A stretch of 6,993 nt of DNA from Lachnospiraceae bacterium (GTDB lineage Bacteria; Bacillota; Clostridia; Lachnospirales; Lachnospiraceae). The stretch covers positions 1-6,993 of the forward strand of contig JAFOCX010000071.1 of assembly GCA_017380975.1 (NCBI GenBank), written 5' to 3'. Position 1 is the stretch's first letter. Each line of letters starts with the position of its first letter. Of this stretch, positions 1-6,373 are shown in pieces. The notes under the pieces are model-generated. The model saw only the letters and a list, made by a program, of their open reading frames with translations. It had not been told where the DNA came from and searched no databases. The position numbers and the translations under genes were made by a program.

Positions 1-2
1 AT

Positions 3-362
3 GAACTTCGCGGCGAGAAGATCGACATCATCAACTGGGATGAGAACCCGGCATTCCTCATTGAGAATGCATTAAGCCCGGCAAAAGTTATCTTCGTTGC
101 AGCAGATGAAGATGCAAAAGAGGCTCAGGTTATCGTTCCGGATTACCAGTTATCTTTAGCGATTGGTAAAGAAGGTCAGAATGCAAGACTTGCAGCAAGA
201 CTTACAACATATAAGATCGATATTAAGAGCGAATCTCAGGCGAGAGAGCTCGGCCTCTTCGATGACCTTGAGATGGGTGAGTACGAAGACGGTTACATGG
301 AGTATGAAACTGAAGACGGCCAGGAAATCGCAGAAGAAGCTGACGTTACAGAAGAAGTTTAA
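3..362 (+). CDS. nusA: Transcription termination/antitermination protein NusA, C-terminal part (5' end outside window)
   Basis: NusA binds RNA polymerase and nascent RNA and modulates pausing, termination and antitermination. Only the last 119 codons are present, since the reading frame is already open at the left edge. The visible part begins with [10 protein letters not shown], typical of the region joining the KH domains, followed by the alternating hydrophobic strand [10 protein letters not shown]. The second KH domain then shows the conserved run [20 protein letters not shown], with its GKEG loop for RNA contact, and ends with the family signature YKIDIKSE. The last roughly 35 residues are very acidic (many Glu/Asp) and likely disordered, as in other Firmicute NusA proteins. 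There is no extra C-terminal repeat domain like that of E. coli. ylxR follows after 41 bases, the standard nusA-ylxR-ylxQ-infB order. Identification is secure; the N-terminal and S1 domains cannot be judged. Confidence 0.96.
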   Translation, partial: ELRGEKIDIINWDENPAFLIENALSPAKVIFVAADEDAKEAQVIVPDYQLSLAIGKEGQNARLAARLTTYKIDIKSESQARELGLFDDLEMGEYEDGYMEYETEDGQEIAEEADVTEEV

Positions 363-403
363 TTTGATTTGATTCTGAAGAAATAAGGAGTGAAGGGAAT
401 TCC

Positions 404-676
404 ATGGGTACAGAGAAGAAGATCCCGCAGAGACAGTGTATCGGATGCGGCGAGATGAAAAATAAACGGGACCTGATTCGTGTCCTGAAAGATACGGAAG
501 GTGCAATCTTCATTGATGTGACCGGAAGAAAGAACGGACGCGGAGCGTACCTCTGCCCGTGCATGGACTGCTTCAAAAAGGCAGTGAAAGGCAAGGGGCT
601 GGAGCGTTCCTTCAAGATGGCAATTCCGAAAGAAGTATACGAGAGTCTGGAAAAGGAGATGGAGAAGATTGGATAA
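404..676 (+). CDS. rnpM: YlxR/RnpM family RNA-binding protein (RNase P modulator)
   Basis: A 90-residue protein of the YlxR family (DUF448), a small basic RNA-binding protein. The Bacillus member has been renamed RnpM because it binds and modulates RNase P RNA; applying that role here is by homology. Visible signatures are KKIPQRQCIGCG at residues 5-16, RDLIRVLK at 22-29, DVTGRKNGRGAYLC at 38-51 and the AVKGKGLERSF stretch. Length is normal. The ATG at 404 is supported by GAAGGG (392-397) six bases upstream; a stronger AAGGAG at 385-390 lies 13 bases away. Five cysteines (12, 15, 51, 53, 56) form a CxxC...CxCxxC pattern that, from memory, Bacillus and Streptococcus members lack. Its last 8 bases overlap the start of ylxQ, suggesting translational coupling. 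Confidence 0.93.
   Translation: MGTEKKIPQRQCIGCGEMKNKRDLIRVLKDTEGAIFIDVTGRKNGRGAYLCPCMDCFKKAVKGKGLERSFKMAIPKEVYESLEKEMEKIG
653..658 (+). promoter_or_regulatory. Ribosome binding site for ylxQ, inside ylxR
   Basis: AAGGAG lies 10 bases before the TTG at 669, inside the ylxR coding region, and a second GGAG at 661-664 is 4 bases from it. No ATG in this frame offers a better start before the conserved L7Ae core, so this site decides the TTG choice. Confidence 0.6.
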
Positions 677-974
677 CAGATCAAGAGTTTTCGGTCTTTT
701 AGGACTGGCAGCGAAGGCAGGAAAAGTAAAGAGCGGAGAGTTCTCTACAGAGAAAGCAGTGAAATCCGGTATGGCATTTCTTGTGATCGTGTCAGAAGAA
801 GCATCGGAGAATACGAAAAAAATGTTCCGGAACATGTGTACATTCTACGAAGTTCCTTATTATGAATTCGGAAGTAAGGATGAGCTCGGCCATGCATTAG
901 GTAAAGAGATGCGTGCTTCCCTGGCAGTCCAGGATGAGGGCTTTTCCAAAGCGATTATGAAGTTATTGCAGTAA
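669..974 (+). CDS. ylxQ: YlxQ, ribosomal L7Ae/L30e-family K-turn-binding protein
   Basis: A 101-residue single-domain protein of the L7Ae/L30e/Gadd45 fold, usually annotated YlxQ or 'ribosomal L7Ae family protein'. Bacillus YlxQ and its paralogue YbxF bind RNA kink-turns in vitro; the cellular target is unknown. The conserved core is visible: [14 protein letters not shown] at residues 11-24, which carries the RNA-contacting segment, then TEKAVKSG, the hydrophobic strand [11 protein letters not shown], the helix NTKKMF, and the strand [18 protein letters not shown] that precedes the last helices. The start is TTG at 669, overlapping the last 8 bases of ylxR, with AAGGAG upstream. Length and domain extent match the family. 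Its place between ylxR and infB is conserved across Firmicutes. A T-run follows the stop, but without a stem it does not look like a terminator. Confidence 0.92.
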   Translation: MDNRSRVFGLLGLAAKAGKVKSGEFSTEKAVKSGMAFLVIVSEEASENTKKMFRNMCTFYEVPYYEFGSKDELGHALGKEMRASLAVQDEGFSKAIMKLLQ

Positions 975-1002
975 GCTTTTTTGTAATGATTGCAGTGAAA
1001 GC

Positions 1003-1008
1003 GAGGGT
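1003..1008 (+). promoter_or_regulatory. Ribosome binding site for infB
   Basis: GAGGGT, six bases before the TTG at 1015, is the only Shine-Dalgarno-like sequence near the N-terminus. The next in-frame ATG (1081, residue 23) has no comparable purine run at a good distance, so the TTG start is preferred. Confidence 0.5.
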
Positions 1009-1014
1009 AACAAG

Positions 1015-3915
1015 TTGGCGAAAGATTTAGAGAAGGTAAATAACGAGGTTAAAGATAGCGTGAATAACGAAGATGTAAAGATGAATCCGTCCGCAGACGG
1101 AACACCGGCTCAGCCGGCGAAAAAGAGAATTGCGGCAGTTTATCGTCCGCAGAACAGCGCTCAGCAGAAGAGCCGTCCGAGCCAGGGCAAGAGCCAGGGT
1201 CAGGGCAGACCGCAGGGTCAGAAGCCGGCTGCAAAACCGCAGACAGAGGCAAAGGCTGAGGCAGTTGTAAAGGCAGCTCCGGCTCCGGCAGAAGTGAAAG
1301 AAGCAGCACCGGCAGTTGAGACAAAGGCTCCGGTTCAGGAAAATACACAGGCAGCTCCGGCAAACCGTGAAGGCGGCCAGAGAAGAGAAGGCGGTTACCA
1401 GCAGCGTGACGGTCAGAGAAGAGAGGGCGGTTACCAGCAGCGTGACGGCCAGAGAAGAGAGGGCGGTTACCAGCAGCGTGAAGGCGGTCAGAGAAGAGAA
1501 GGCGGTTTCCAGCCGAGAGACGGTCAGAGACGCGAAGGCGGTTTCCAGCCGAGAGATGGTCAGAGACGCGAAGGCGGTTTCCAGCCGAGAGACGGTCAGA
1601 GACGTGAGGGTGGTTTCCAGCCGAGAGACGGTCAGCAGCGCGACGGTCAGAGAAGAGAAGGCGGCTTCCAGCCGAGAGACGGCCAGAGACGTGAAGGCGG
1701 TTTCCAGCCGAGAGACGGTCAGCAGCGTGACGGTCAGAGAAGAGAAGGCGGCTTCCAGCCGAGAGACGGCCAGAGACGTGAAGGCGGCTTCCAGCCGAGA
1801 GACGGTCAGCAGCGTGACGGTGGTTTCCAGAAACGCGAAGGCGGTTTCCAGAAGCGTGACGGCGGTTTCCAGAATCGTGACGGTTTTAACAAAGATAAAG
1901 ATGCTCAGCAGGGCAGAGAAGGCGGCCAGCGCGGCGGCCAGAGAAGAGAAGGCGGCTTAAGCATTCCGAAGCCGACATTTGAGACTCCGATCAACCAGAA
2001 ACAGCAGAATACAAAAGCAACAAAGAATGCTTACAAGAAAGAGCAGGATGCCAAGAAAGACCGCGACGAAGAGATGAGAGGCGGTAAGAACGGCAAGGGC
2101 GGAAAGGGCTTCAAAGCTCCGGTTATGCAGGCTCCGAAGAAGGAAGAGGCGAAAGTTGAAGAAGTTAAGACAATCGTTCTTCCGGAAGTGATCACAATCA
2201 AAGAGCTTGCAGAGAAGATGAAATTACAGCCGTCCGCGATCGTTAAGAAGTTATTCTTACAGGGTACAATTGTAACGATCAACCAGGAGATTGATTTCGA
2301 GAAAGCGGAAGAGATCGCTATGGAATACGACGTTCTTTGTGAGAAAGAAGAGAAAGTTGACGTGATCGAGGAACTCTTAAAAGAGGAAGAAGAGAGCGAA
2401 GACGATATGATCACAAGACCGCCGGTAATCTGTGTAATGGGTCACGTTGACCATGGTAAAACATCCCTTCTGGATGCGATCCGTTCCACAAACGTTACTG
2501 CAAGAGAGGCAGGCGGTATCACACAGCACATCGGTGCTTACACAGTAGAAGCAAACGGTCAGAAGATCACATTCTTAGATACACCGGGTCATGAGGCGTT
2601 CACAGCAATGCGTATGCGTGGTGCACAGTCTACAGATATCGCGATCCTTGTAGTTGCAGCCGACGACGGTGTAATGCCGCAGACAATCGAGGCGATCAAC
2701 CATGCAAAAGCTGCAGAGGTTGAGATCGTGGTTGCTGTTAACAAGATCGATAAGCCGAGTGCAAACATCGAGCGTGTAAAACAGGAACTTTCCGAGCACG
2801 GCTTAATTCCGGAGGATTGGGGCGGAAGCACAGTATTCTGTCCGGTATCCGCGAAGACAAGAGAGGGTATCACAGATCTTCTTGATATGATCCTTTTAAC
2901 TGCAGAAGTAAAAGAGTTAAAGGCAAACCCGAACCGTAAGGCAAGAGGTATCGTTATCGAGGCACAGCTCGACAAGGGCCGTGGTCCGGTAGCAACTGTA
3001 CTCGTACAGAAGGGTACATTAAAAGTCGGTGACTCTATCGCAGCAGGTTCCTGCTACGGTAAAGTACGTGCGATGATGGATGACAAGGGCAACCGCGTAA
3101 AAGAAGCTGGTCCGTCCACTCCGGTTGAGATCCTTGGTCTGAACGATGTTCCGAACGCAGGCGAGATCTTCGTTCACCACAAGAACGAGAAGGATGCAAG
3201 AGCATTCGCTGAGACATTCATCGCAGAAGGCAAGAACAAACTTCTTGAAGATACAAAAGCAAAATTATCCCTTGACGATCTGTTCTCCCAGATTAAAGCC
3301 GGCAATGTAAAAGAGCTTCCGCTTATCATCAAGGCAGACGTACAGGGTTCCGTAGAGGCAGTAAAACAGAGCCTCGTAAAACTCTCCAACGAGGAAGTTA
3401 TGGTCAAGGTTATCCACGGCGGTGTTGGTACCATCAACGAGTCCGACGTAACACTTGCATCCGCTTCCAATGCGATCATCATCGGTTTCAACGTTCGTCC
3501 GGACGTAACAGCGAAGTCCATCGCAGACAGAGAGAAAGTAGATATGCGTCTCTACCGTGTCATCTACCAGGCGATCGAGGATATCGAGGCAGCCATGAAG
3601 GGTATGTTAGATCCGGTATACGAGGAGAAGATCACAGGTCATGCGATCGTACGTATGACATTCAAGGCTTCCGGTGTTGGTACAATCGCTGGTTCTTACG
3701 TAACAGACGGTGTGATCACACGCGGCAGCAAGGCAAGAATCACACGTGGCAAAGACCAGATCTTCGAGGGTCCGCTTGCATCTCTTAAGAGATTCAAAGA
3801 TGATGTTAAGGAAGTTAAGGCAGGATACGAGTGTGGTCTTGTATTCGAGGGCTTCAGCGACCTTCAGGAAGACGATATGATCGAAATCTACACAATGGTA
3901 GAGGTTCCGAGATAA
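1015..3915 (+). CDS. infB: Translation initiation factor IF-2
   Basis: IF-2 is the GTPase that places fMet-tRNA on the 30S subunit and promotes 50S joining. It has 966 residues, against about 716 in Bacillus subtilis (from memory). Residues 1-120 are Ala/Pro/Gln/Lys-rich linker. Residues 121-314 are Gln/Arg/Gly-rich tandem repeats, and 315-385 are a Lys-rich linker. An IF2_N domain spans about 391-446. The G domain follows: GHVDHGKT (476-483), [12 protein letters not shown] switch I, DTPGH (522-526), NKID (576-579) and SAK (612-614). Domain II comes next, then domain III with [12 protein letters not shown] (768-779), then the fMet-tRNA-binding C2 domain with GYECG (937-941). All catalytic motifs are intact, including the conserved His526. 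The start is TTG, 40 bases after ylxQ. The usual extra IF2_N domain at the extreme N-terminus of Firmicute IF-2 is not recognisable. Confidence 0.98.
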   Translation: MAKDLEKVNNEVKDSVNNEDVKMNPSADGTPAQPAKKRIAAVYRPQNSAQQKSRPSQGKSQGQGRPQGQKPAAKPQTEAKAEAVVKAAPAPAEVKEAAPAVETKAPVQENTQAAPANREGGQRREGGYQQRDGQRREGGYQQRDGQRREGGYQQREGGQRREGGFQPRDGQRREGGFQPRDGQRREGGFQPRDGQRREGGFQPRDGQQRDGQRREGGFQPRDGQRREGGFQPRDGQQRDGQRREGGFQPRDGQRREGGFQPRDGQQRDGGFQKREGGFQKRDGGFQNRDGFNKDKDAQQGREGGQRGGQRREGGLSIPKPTFETPINQKQQNTKATKNAYKKEQDAKKDRDEEMRGGKNGKGGKGFKAPVMQAPKKEEAKVEEVKTIVLPEVITIKELAEKMKLQPSAIVKKLFLQGTIVTINQEIDFEKAEEIAMEYDVLCEKEEKVDVIEELLKEEEESEDDMITRPPVICVMGHVDHGKTSLLDAIRSTNVTAREAGGITQHIGAYTVEANGQKITFLDTPGHEAFTAMRMRGAQSTDIAILVVAADDGVMPQTIEAINHAKAAEVEIVVAVNKIDKPSANIERVKQELSEHGLIPEDWGGSTVFCPVSAKTREGITDLLDMILLTAEVKELKANPNRKARGIVIEAQLDKGRGPVATVLVQKGTLKVGDSIAAGSCYGKVRAMMDDKGNRVKEAGPSTPVEILGLNDVPNAGEIFVHHKNEKDARAFAETFIAEGKNKLLEDTKAKLSLDDLFSQIKAGNVKELPLIIKADVQGSVEAVKQSLVKLSNEEVMVKVIHGGVGTINESDVTLASASNAIIIGFNVRPDVTAKSIADREKVDMRLYRVIYQAIEDIEAAMKGMLDPVYEEKITGHAIVRMTFKASGVGTIAGSYVTDGVITRGSKARITRGKDQIFEGPLASLKRFKDDVKEVKAGYECGLVFEGFSDLQEDDMIEIYTMVEVPR
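1375..1956 (+). repeat. In-frame tandem repeat in infB (12-residue Q/R/G-rich unit)
   Basis: Eleven copies of a 36-base unit encode GQRREGG(Y/F)Q(Q/P)R(D/E), at residues 121-263. The first three have YQQR and the next eight FQPR. A 15-base spacer unit GQQRD follows copies 7, 9 and 11, giving a higher-order unit of two 12-mers plus one 5-mer (87 bases) at 1558-1644, 1645-1731 and 1732-1818. Three 7-residue units GGFQ(K/K/N)R(E/D) follow (1819-1881), then a degenerate RGG-like tail to residue 314. Frame is kept throughout. The encoded peptide is expected to be disordered, with arginines in excess of acidic residues by about one per unit. It is a protein-coding repeat, not a CRISPR array. Confidence 0.93.
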
Positions 3916-3938
3916 TTTAGAATGAAGTAACAATGGAA

Positions 3939-3979
3939 GGCCCGGCTCCTCAGCAGACATTTGCTGTGTGAGCCGAGCC
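3939..3979 (+). promoter_or_regulatory. Predicted RNA stem-loop after infB
   Basis: CGGCTC (3943-3948) pairs with GAGCCG (3970-3975), and CAGCA (3951-3955) pairs with TGCTG (3962-3966), around a 6-base loop and a 2x3 internal loop. Three more pairs (GGC 3939-3941 with GCC 3977-3979) follow a C/A mismatch. It starts 23 bases after the infB stop. It is followed by GTTACGAGTTTTATG rather than a proper U-tract, so it is a poor intrinsic terminator. An RNA processing site, 3'-end stabiliser or partial attenuator is possible. The pairing is seen in the sequence; the role is inferred. Confidence 0.5.
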
Positions 3980-3992
3980 GTTACGAGTTTTA

Positions 3993-4042
3993 TGATACCC
4001 GCAGGATTTCGAAGGTACAAAGTACGGAGAAGTCCGGTATCA
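3993..4042 (+). promoter_or_regulatory. Predicted structured RNA leader of rbfA
   Basis: TGATACC (3993-3999) pairs with GGTATCA (4036-4042). Inside it, GGATTTC (4004-4010) pairs with GAAGTCC (4029-4035) with one G-T wobble, and an apical GTAC/GTAC stem (4015-4018, 4022-4025) closes an AAA loop. That totals about 18 pairs in 50 bases, with a 4-base bulge (4000-4003) and a purine internal loop (GAAG/GGA) where tandem G-A pairs could stack. The element ends 8 bases before the rbfA Shine-Dalgarno sequence. TGATAC could instead pair with GTATCA at 4056-4061, which overlaps the SD and start codon. A translational control role is an inference. Confidence 0.4.
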
Positions 4043-4050
4043 AAATAGAA

Positions 4051-4056
4051 AAGGAG
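4051..4056 (+). promoter_or_regulatory. Ribosome binding site for rbfA
   Basis: AAGGAG (part of AAAAGGAG) stands only four bases before the ATG at 4061. The spacer TATC plus the A of ATG repeats the 3' arm of the upstream stem, so this site could be masked by an alternative fold. Confidence 0.65.
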
Positions 4057-4060
4057 TATC

Positions 4061-4447
4061 ATGAGAAAGAACAGCATTAAAAATACAAGAATCAACGGTG
4101 AAGTTCAGAAAGCACTGAGCGAGATCGTTCGTGAACTGAAAGACCCAAGAATTCATCCGATGACAAGCATCGTGCTTGCTCAGGTAACACCGGATCTGAA
4201 GTATTGTAAAGTTTATGTGAGCGTACTGGCTGACGAAGAGCGTGCAAACGAGACAATTCGCGGTTTAAAGAGTGCAGAAGGATTTATCCGCACACAGCTT
4301 GCAAAGAAGATCAATCTCCGCAATACACCGGATGTAACATTCGTTCTTGACCAGTCCATCGAGTACGGCGTTCGTATGTCCAGACTGATCGACGATGTGA
4401 CAAAGGATCTTCCGGAGGAGACTGAGGAAGACGAGATCGAGGAGTAA
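4061..4447 (+). CDS. rbfA: 30S ribosome-binding factor RbfA
   Basis: RbfA is a single KH-domain protein that binds the immature 30S subunit near the 5' helix of 16S rRNA and is needed for late 30S assembly; in E. coli it is a cold-shock protein. The 128-residue product has the family features in order: N-terminal helix RINGEVQKALSEIVRELKDPRI (residues 10-31, conserved DPRI), strand VTPDLKYCKVYVSV (42-55), helix with the AxG kink SAEGFIR (71-77), and LRNTPDVTFVLDQSIEYGVRMSRLID. Residues 116-128 form an acidic tail. Length is normal. The start ATG at 4061 has AAGGAG close upstream. It lies 145 bases after infB; in Bacillus the small gene ylxP sits between the two, and here no ylxP is present. 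nrnA begins 23 bases downstream. Confidence 0.96.
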   Translation: MRKNSIKNTRINGEVQKALSEIVRELKDPRIHPMTSIVLAQVTPDLKYCKVYVSVLADEERANETIRGLKSAEGFIRTQLAKKINLRNTPDVTFVLDQSIEYGVRMSRLIDDVTKDLPEETEEDEIEE

Positions 4448-4455
4448 GATCCCGG

Positions 4456-4462
4456 AAAGGAG
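4456..4462 (+). promoter_or_regulatory. Ribosome binding site for nrnA
   Basis: AAAGGAG stands eight bases before the GTG at 4471, a strong match at a good distance that supports the GTG start. Confidence 0.65.
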
Positions 4463-4470
4463 TCTGTCAC

Positions 4471-5439
4471 GTGGGAATTTTGACAGAAGCATTAAATGGC
4501 AAAAAGACCGTGGTCATTTTAGGCCACGTGAATCCGGACGGAGACTGTGTGGGCTCCTGTCTCGGAATGTACAACTATCTGACAGAAAACTTTGAGGAAC
4601 TGGACGTGACCGTATGTCTGGAATCCCTCAGTAAAAAATTTGAATATATCAAGGGTTATACCGGTGCATGCACCGAGTTTGATCCGGAAAAGACATTTGA
4701 CCTCTGTATTACACTGGATGTCAGCGATGTAAAGCGCCTTGGCGCATTTGCTCCATATCTGGAAACATCCGGATACAGCCTCTGCATTGACCATCATGTG
4801 ACCAATTCAGGTCTTGCCAATGTAAATGTGGTGGATGCGGATGCAAGTTCCTGCTGTGAAGTTCTTTACGGTCTCTTAGACCCGGAGATGATCAGCAAAG
4901 CAGTTGCAGAATGCCTGTACACCGGTATTATTCATGATACCGGCGTGTTTAAGTATTCCAACACATCCAGAAAGACCATGGAGATCGTGGGTCGTCTCAT
5001 CGAGTTCGACATCGATTTTCCGCGCATCATCGACGGAAGCTTCTATATGAAGTCTTATGGTCAGTCCAAACTGCACGGTTGTGCGCTGTTAAACAGCGAG
5101 CGCATCATGGATGACAGATGTATTTATACAGTGGTTACGCAGGAACAGCTGAAACAATTCGGCTGTACGGTAAAAGCGACAGACGGTATCGTGGATCAGC
5201 TTCGCGTCATTGACGGCGTGGAAGTTGTGATCCTGCTCTATGAGACAGGCAATCCTTCCGAATACAAGGTGAGTCTCAGAACCAACAGCGACGTGGATCT
5301 TGCACGTATCGCAGCGGTGTTTGGCGGCGGCGGTCATGTGAAAGCTGCCGGCTGTACAGTGACAGGAACCGTAGAGGAAATCCTGGACGGAGTTAAAGAG
5401 CAGATCATGATTCAGTGGAAAGAACTGGGAACGGTGTAA
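4471..5439 (+). CDS. nrnA: DHH/DHHA1 phosphoesterase, NrnA-type oligoribonuclease/pAp phosphatase
   Basis: A 322-residue cytoplasmic phosphoesterase of the DHH superfamily, RecJ-like subfamily. Family members of this length and gene context (YtqI/NrnA) degrade 2-5-nucleotide RNA and dephosphorylate 3'-phosphoadenosine 5'-phosphate using Mn ions. The DHH domain carries motif I GHVNPDGDCVGS (residues 18-29), motif II LDVSD (D83, within 82-86), motif III DHH (107-109) and motif IV GIIHDTGVFKY (152-162). The DHHA1 substrate-binding domain carries the GGGGHVKAAG signature (285-294). All metal ligands expected for the family are present. The start is GTG with a strong RBS, and the protein begins just before the motif I strand as in homologues. 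It sits between rbfA and truB, a common arrangement in Firmicutes. Cyclic-dinucleotide cleavage (GdpP-like) is less likely, since there are no membrane, PAS or GGDEF segments. Confidence 0.93.
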   Translation: MGILTEALNGKKTVVILGHVNPDGDCVGSCLGMYNYLTENFEELDVTVCLESLSKKFEYIKGYTGACTEFDPEKTFDLCITLDVSDVKRLGAFAPYLETSGYSLCIDHHVTNSGLANVNVVDADASSCCEVLYGLLDPEMISKAVAECLYTGIIHDTGVFKYSNTSRKTMEIVGRLIEFDIDFPRIIDGSFYMKSYGQSKLHGCALLNSERIMDDRCIYTVVTQEQLKQFGCTVKATDGIVDQLRVIDGVEVVILLYETGNPSEYKVSLRTNSDVDLARIAAVFGGGGHVKAAGCTVTGTVEEILDGVKEQIMIQWKELGTV

Positions 5440-5441
5440 CT

Positions 5442-6341
5442 ATGTACGACGGAATTATCAATGTATACAAAGAAAAAGGATTTACATCCTTTGACGTGGT
5501 CGCAAAGATGCGCGGAATCCTGGGACAGAGAAAGGTAGGCCACACAGGCACACTGGATCCGGCAGCGGAAGGTGTTCTTCCGGTCTGCGCCGGAAAAGGA
5601 ACCAGACTCTGCGACATGCTGACTGACCATGATAAAACATATCGTGCAACCATGCTGCTTGGTGTTGTGACCGATACACAGGATACCACAGGTGCGATCC
5701 TGGAGGAAAAAGACGCTTCCCATTTGACAGAGGAGGAAGTGCGTGAGGCGATCATGTCTTTCGTGGGTGACTACGATCAGATCCCTCCGATGTATTCTGC
5801 TCTTAAGGTAGACGGAAAGAAGCTTTACGAACTGGCCCGCGAGGGAAAAGTGATCGAGCGTAAAGCAAGACCGGTGACGATCCATGAGATCGTGATCGAG
5901 TCTATGAATCTTCCGGAAGTGGTGATGAGCGTATCCTGTTCCAAGGGCACTTACATCAGAACCTTGTGCAACGATATCGGTGAAAAACTGTCAGTAGGCG
6001 GCTGCATGAAGGAACTTCTGCGTACCAAGGTGGGACGCTTTGTATTAGAGGAGACTCTGACATTGTCTGATCTGCAGAAGTTAAAAGAAGAAGGCAGACT
6101 GGAAGAAGCAGTCTTTCCGTTAGAGGCGGTATTTGCGGAACTTCCGGAAATCCGTGCGACAGAAGAAAGTTTAGACAAGCTGATGAAAAATGGAAATCCG
6201 TTCCGTTTTAAGGGGATCGGACCGGTTTCTGACGGGGACGCATATCGTGCATACAGCATGGACGGCCAGTTCATCGGCGTTTACGAATATTCGGAAGAAA
6301 AACACATGTTTTATCCGAGAAAGATATTTTTAGGGCAGTAA
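5442..6341 (+). CDS. truB: tRNA pseudouridine(55) synthase TruB
   Basis: TruB converts U55 in the T-loop of tRNA to pseudouridine and also acts as a tRNA-folding chaperone. The 299-residue product begins MYDGIINVYKEKGFTSFDVV, matching the family start (G-I-L/I-N-x-x-K-x-x-G-x-T-S). Motif II GHTGTLDPAAEGVLPV contains the catalytic Asp39, and KTYRATMLLGVVTDTQDTTG follows. QIPPMYSALKVDGKKLYELAREG and CSKGTYIRTLCNDIG are further conserved blocks. A C-terminal PUA-like region is compatible with the length. The ATG at 5442 is two bases after the nrnA stop. An in-frame GTG at 5415 would add nine residues and overlap nrnA by 25 bases, but homologues start at the chosen ATG. The RBS is weak (GGGA 5427-5430), suggesting translational coupling to nrnA. 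Confidence 0.96.
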   Translation: MYDGIINVYKEKGFTSFDVVAKMRGILGQRKVGHTGTLDPAAEGVLPVCAGKGTRLCDMLTDHDKTYRATMLLGVVTDTQDTTGAILEEKDASHLTEEEVREAIMSFVGDYDQIPPMYSALKVDGKKLYELAREGKVIERKARPVTIHEIVIESMNLPEVVMSVSCSKGTYIRTLCNDIGEKLSVGGCMKELLRTKVGRFVLEETLTLSDLQKLKEEGRLEEAVFPLEAVFAELPEIRATEESLDKLMKNGNPFRFKGIGPVSDGDAYRAYSMDGQFIGVYEYSEEKHMFYPRKIFLGQ

Positions 6342-6355
6342 ACATGCCCGGACTT

Positions 6356-6361
6356 GGGAGG
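6356..6361 (+). promoter_or_regulatory. Ribosome binding site for ribF
   Basis: GGGAGG lies 12 bases before the ATG at 6374 and downstream of the alternative ATG at 6344, so it favours the later start, although the spacing is on the long side. Confidence 0.5.
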
Positions 6362-6373
6362 AAAGCGACCAGT

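Noticed and set aside
359..835. 158-codon minus-strand open frame across rnpM and ylxQ
   Set aside because: It is antisense to two well-recognised conserved genes, and its product shows no recognisable domain.
977..982. Run of six T after ylxQ as a terminator
   Set aside because: There is no stable GC-rich stem immediately before it, and infB must be transcribed through it.
965..996. Direct repeat ATTGCAGT flanking the ylxQ stop and infB leader
   Set aside because: It is only 8 bases, with two copies (965-972 and 989-996) and nothing mobile between them; chance is adequate.
1375..1818. Regular short repeats that might suggest a CRISPR array
   Set aside because: The repeats are contiguous 36-base units in frame with infB, with no unique spacers between them and mostly synonymous differences; they encode a protein repeat.
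1316..1960. 214-codon + strand open frame overlapping infB
   Set aside because: It is a by-product of the stop-free repeat in another frame. IF-2 is unambiguous in its own frame, and this product is a low-complexity Ser/Arg/Glu/Val string.
2074..2409. Internal translation starts giving shorter IF-2 forms
   Set aside because: Short IF-2 forms are known in E. coli and Bacillus, but the in-frame ATGs here (for example 2074 and 2407) lack a clear SD at proper spacing, so no site can be supported.
3961..3996. Possible promoter (TTGCTG ... TATGAT) before rbfA
   Set aside because: The spacer between the two boxes is 24 bases, too long for a sigma-70-type promoter, and no better -35 box lies 17 bases before TATGAT.
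4011..4028. Kink-turn in the rbfA leader recognised by YlxQ
   Set aside because: Tandem G-A pairs are possible, but the internal loop lacks the 3-base bulge on one strand that defines a K-turn.
5415..5441. Upstream GTG start for truB
   Set aside because: There is no RBS before it, it overlaps nrnA by 25 bases, and homologous TruB proteins begin at the MYDGIIN-type sequence.
6344..6373. Earlier ATG start for ribF
   Set aside because: The added ten residues are not family-like, and the GGGAGG ribosome binding site lies downstream of this ATG.
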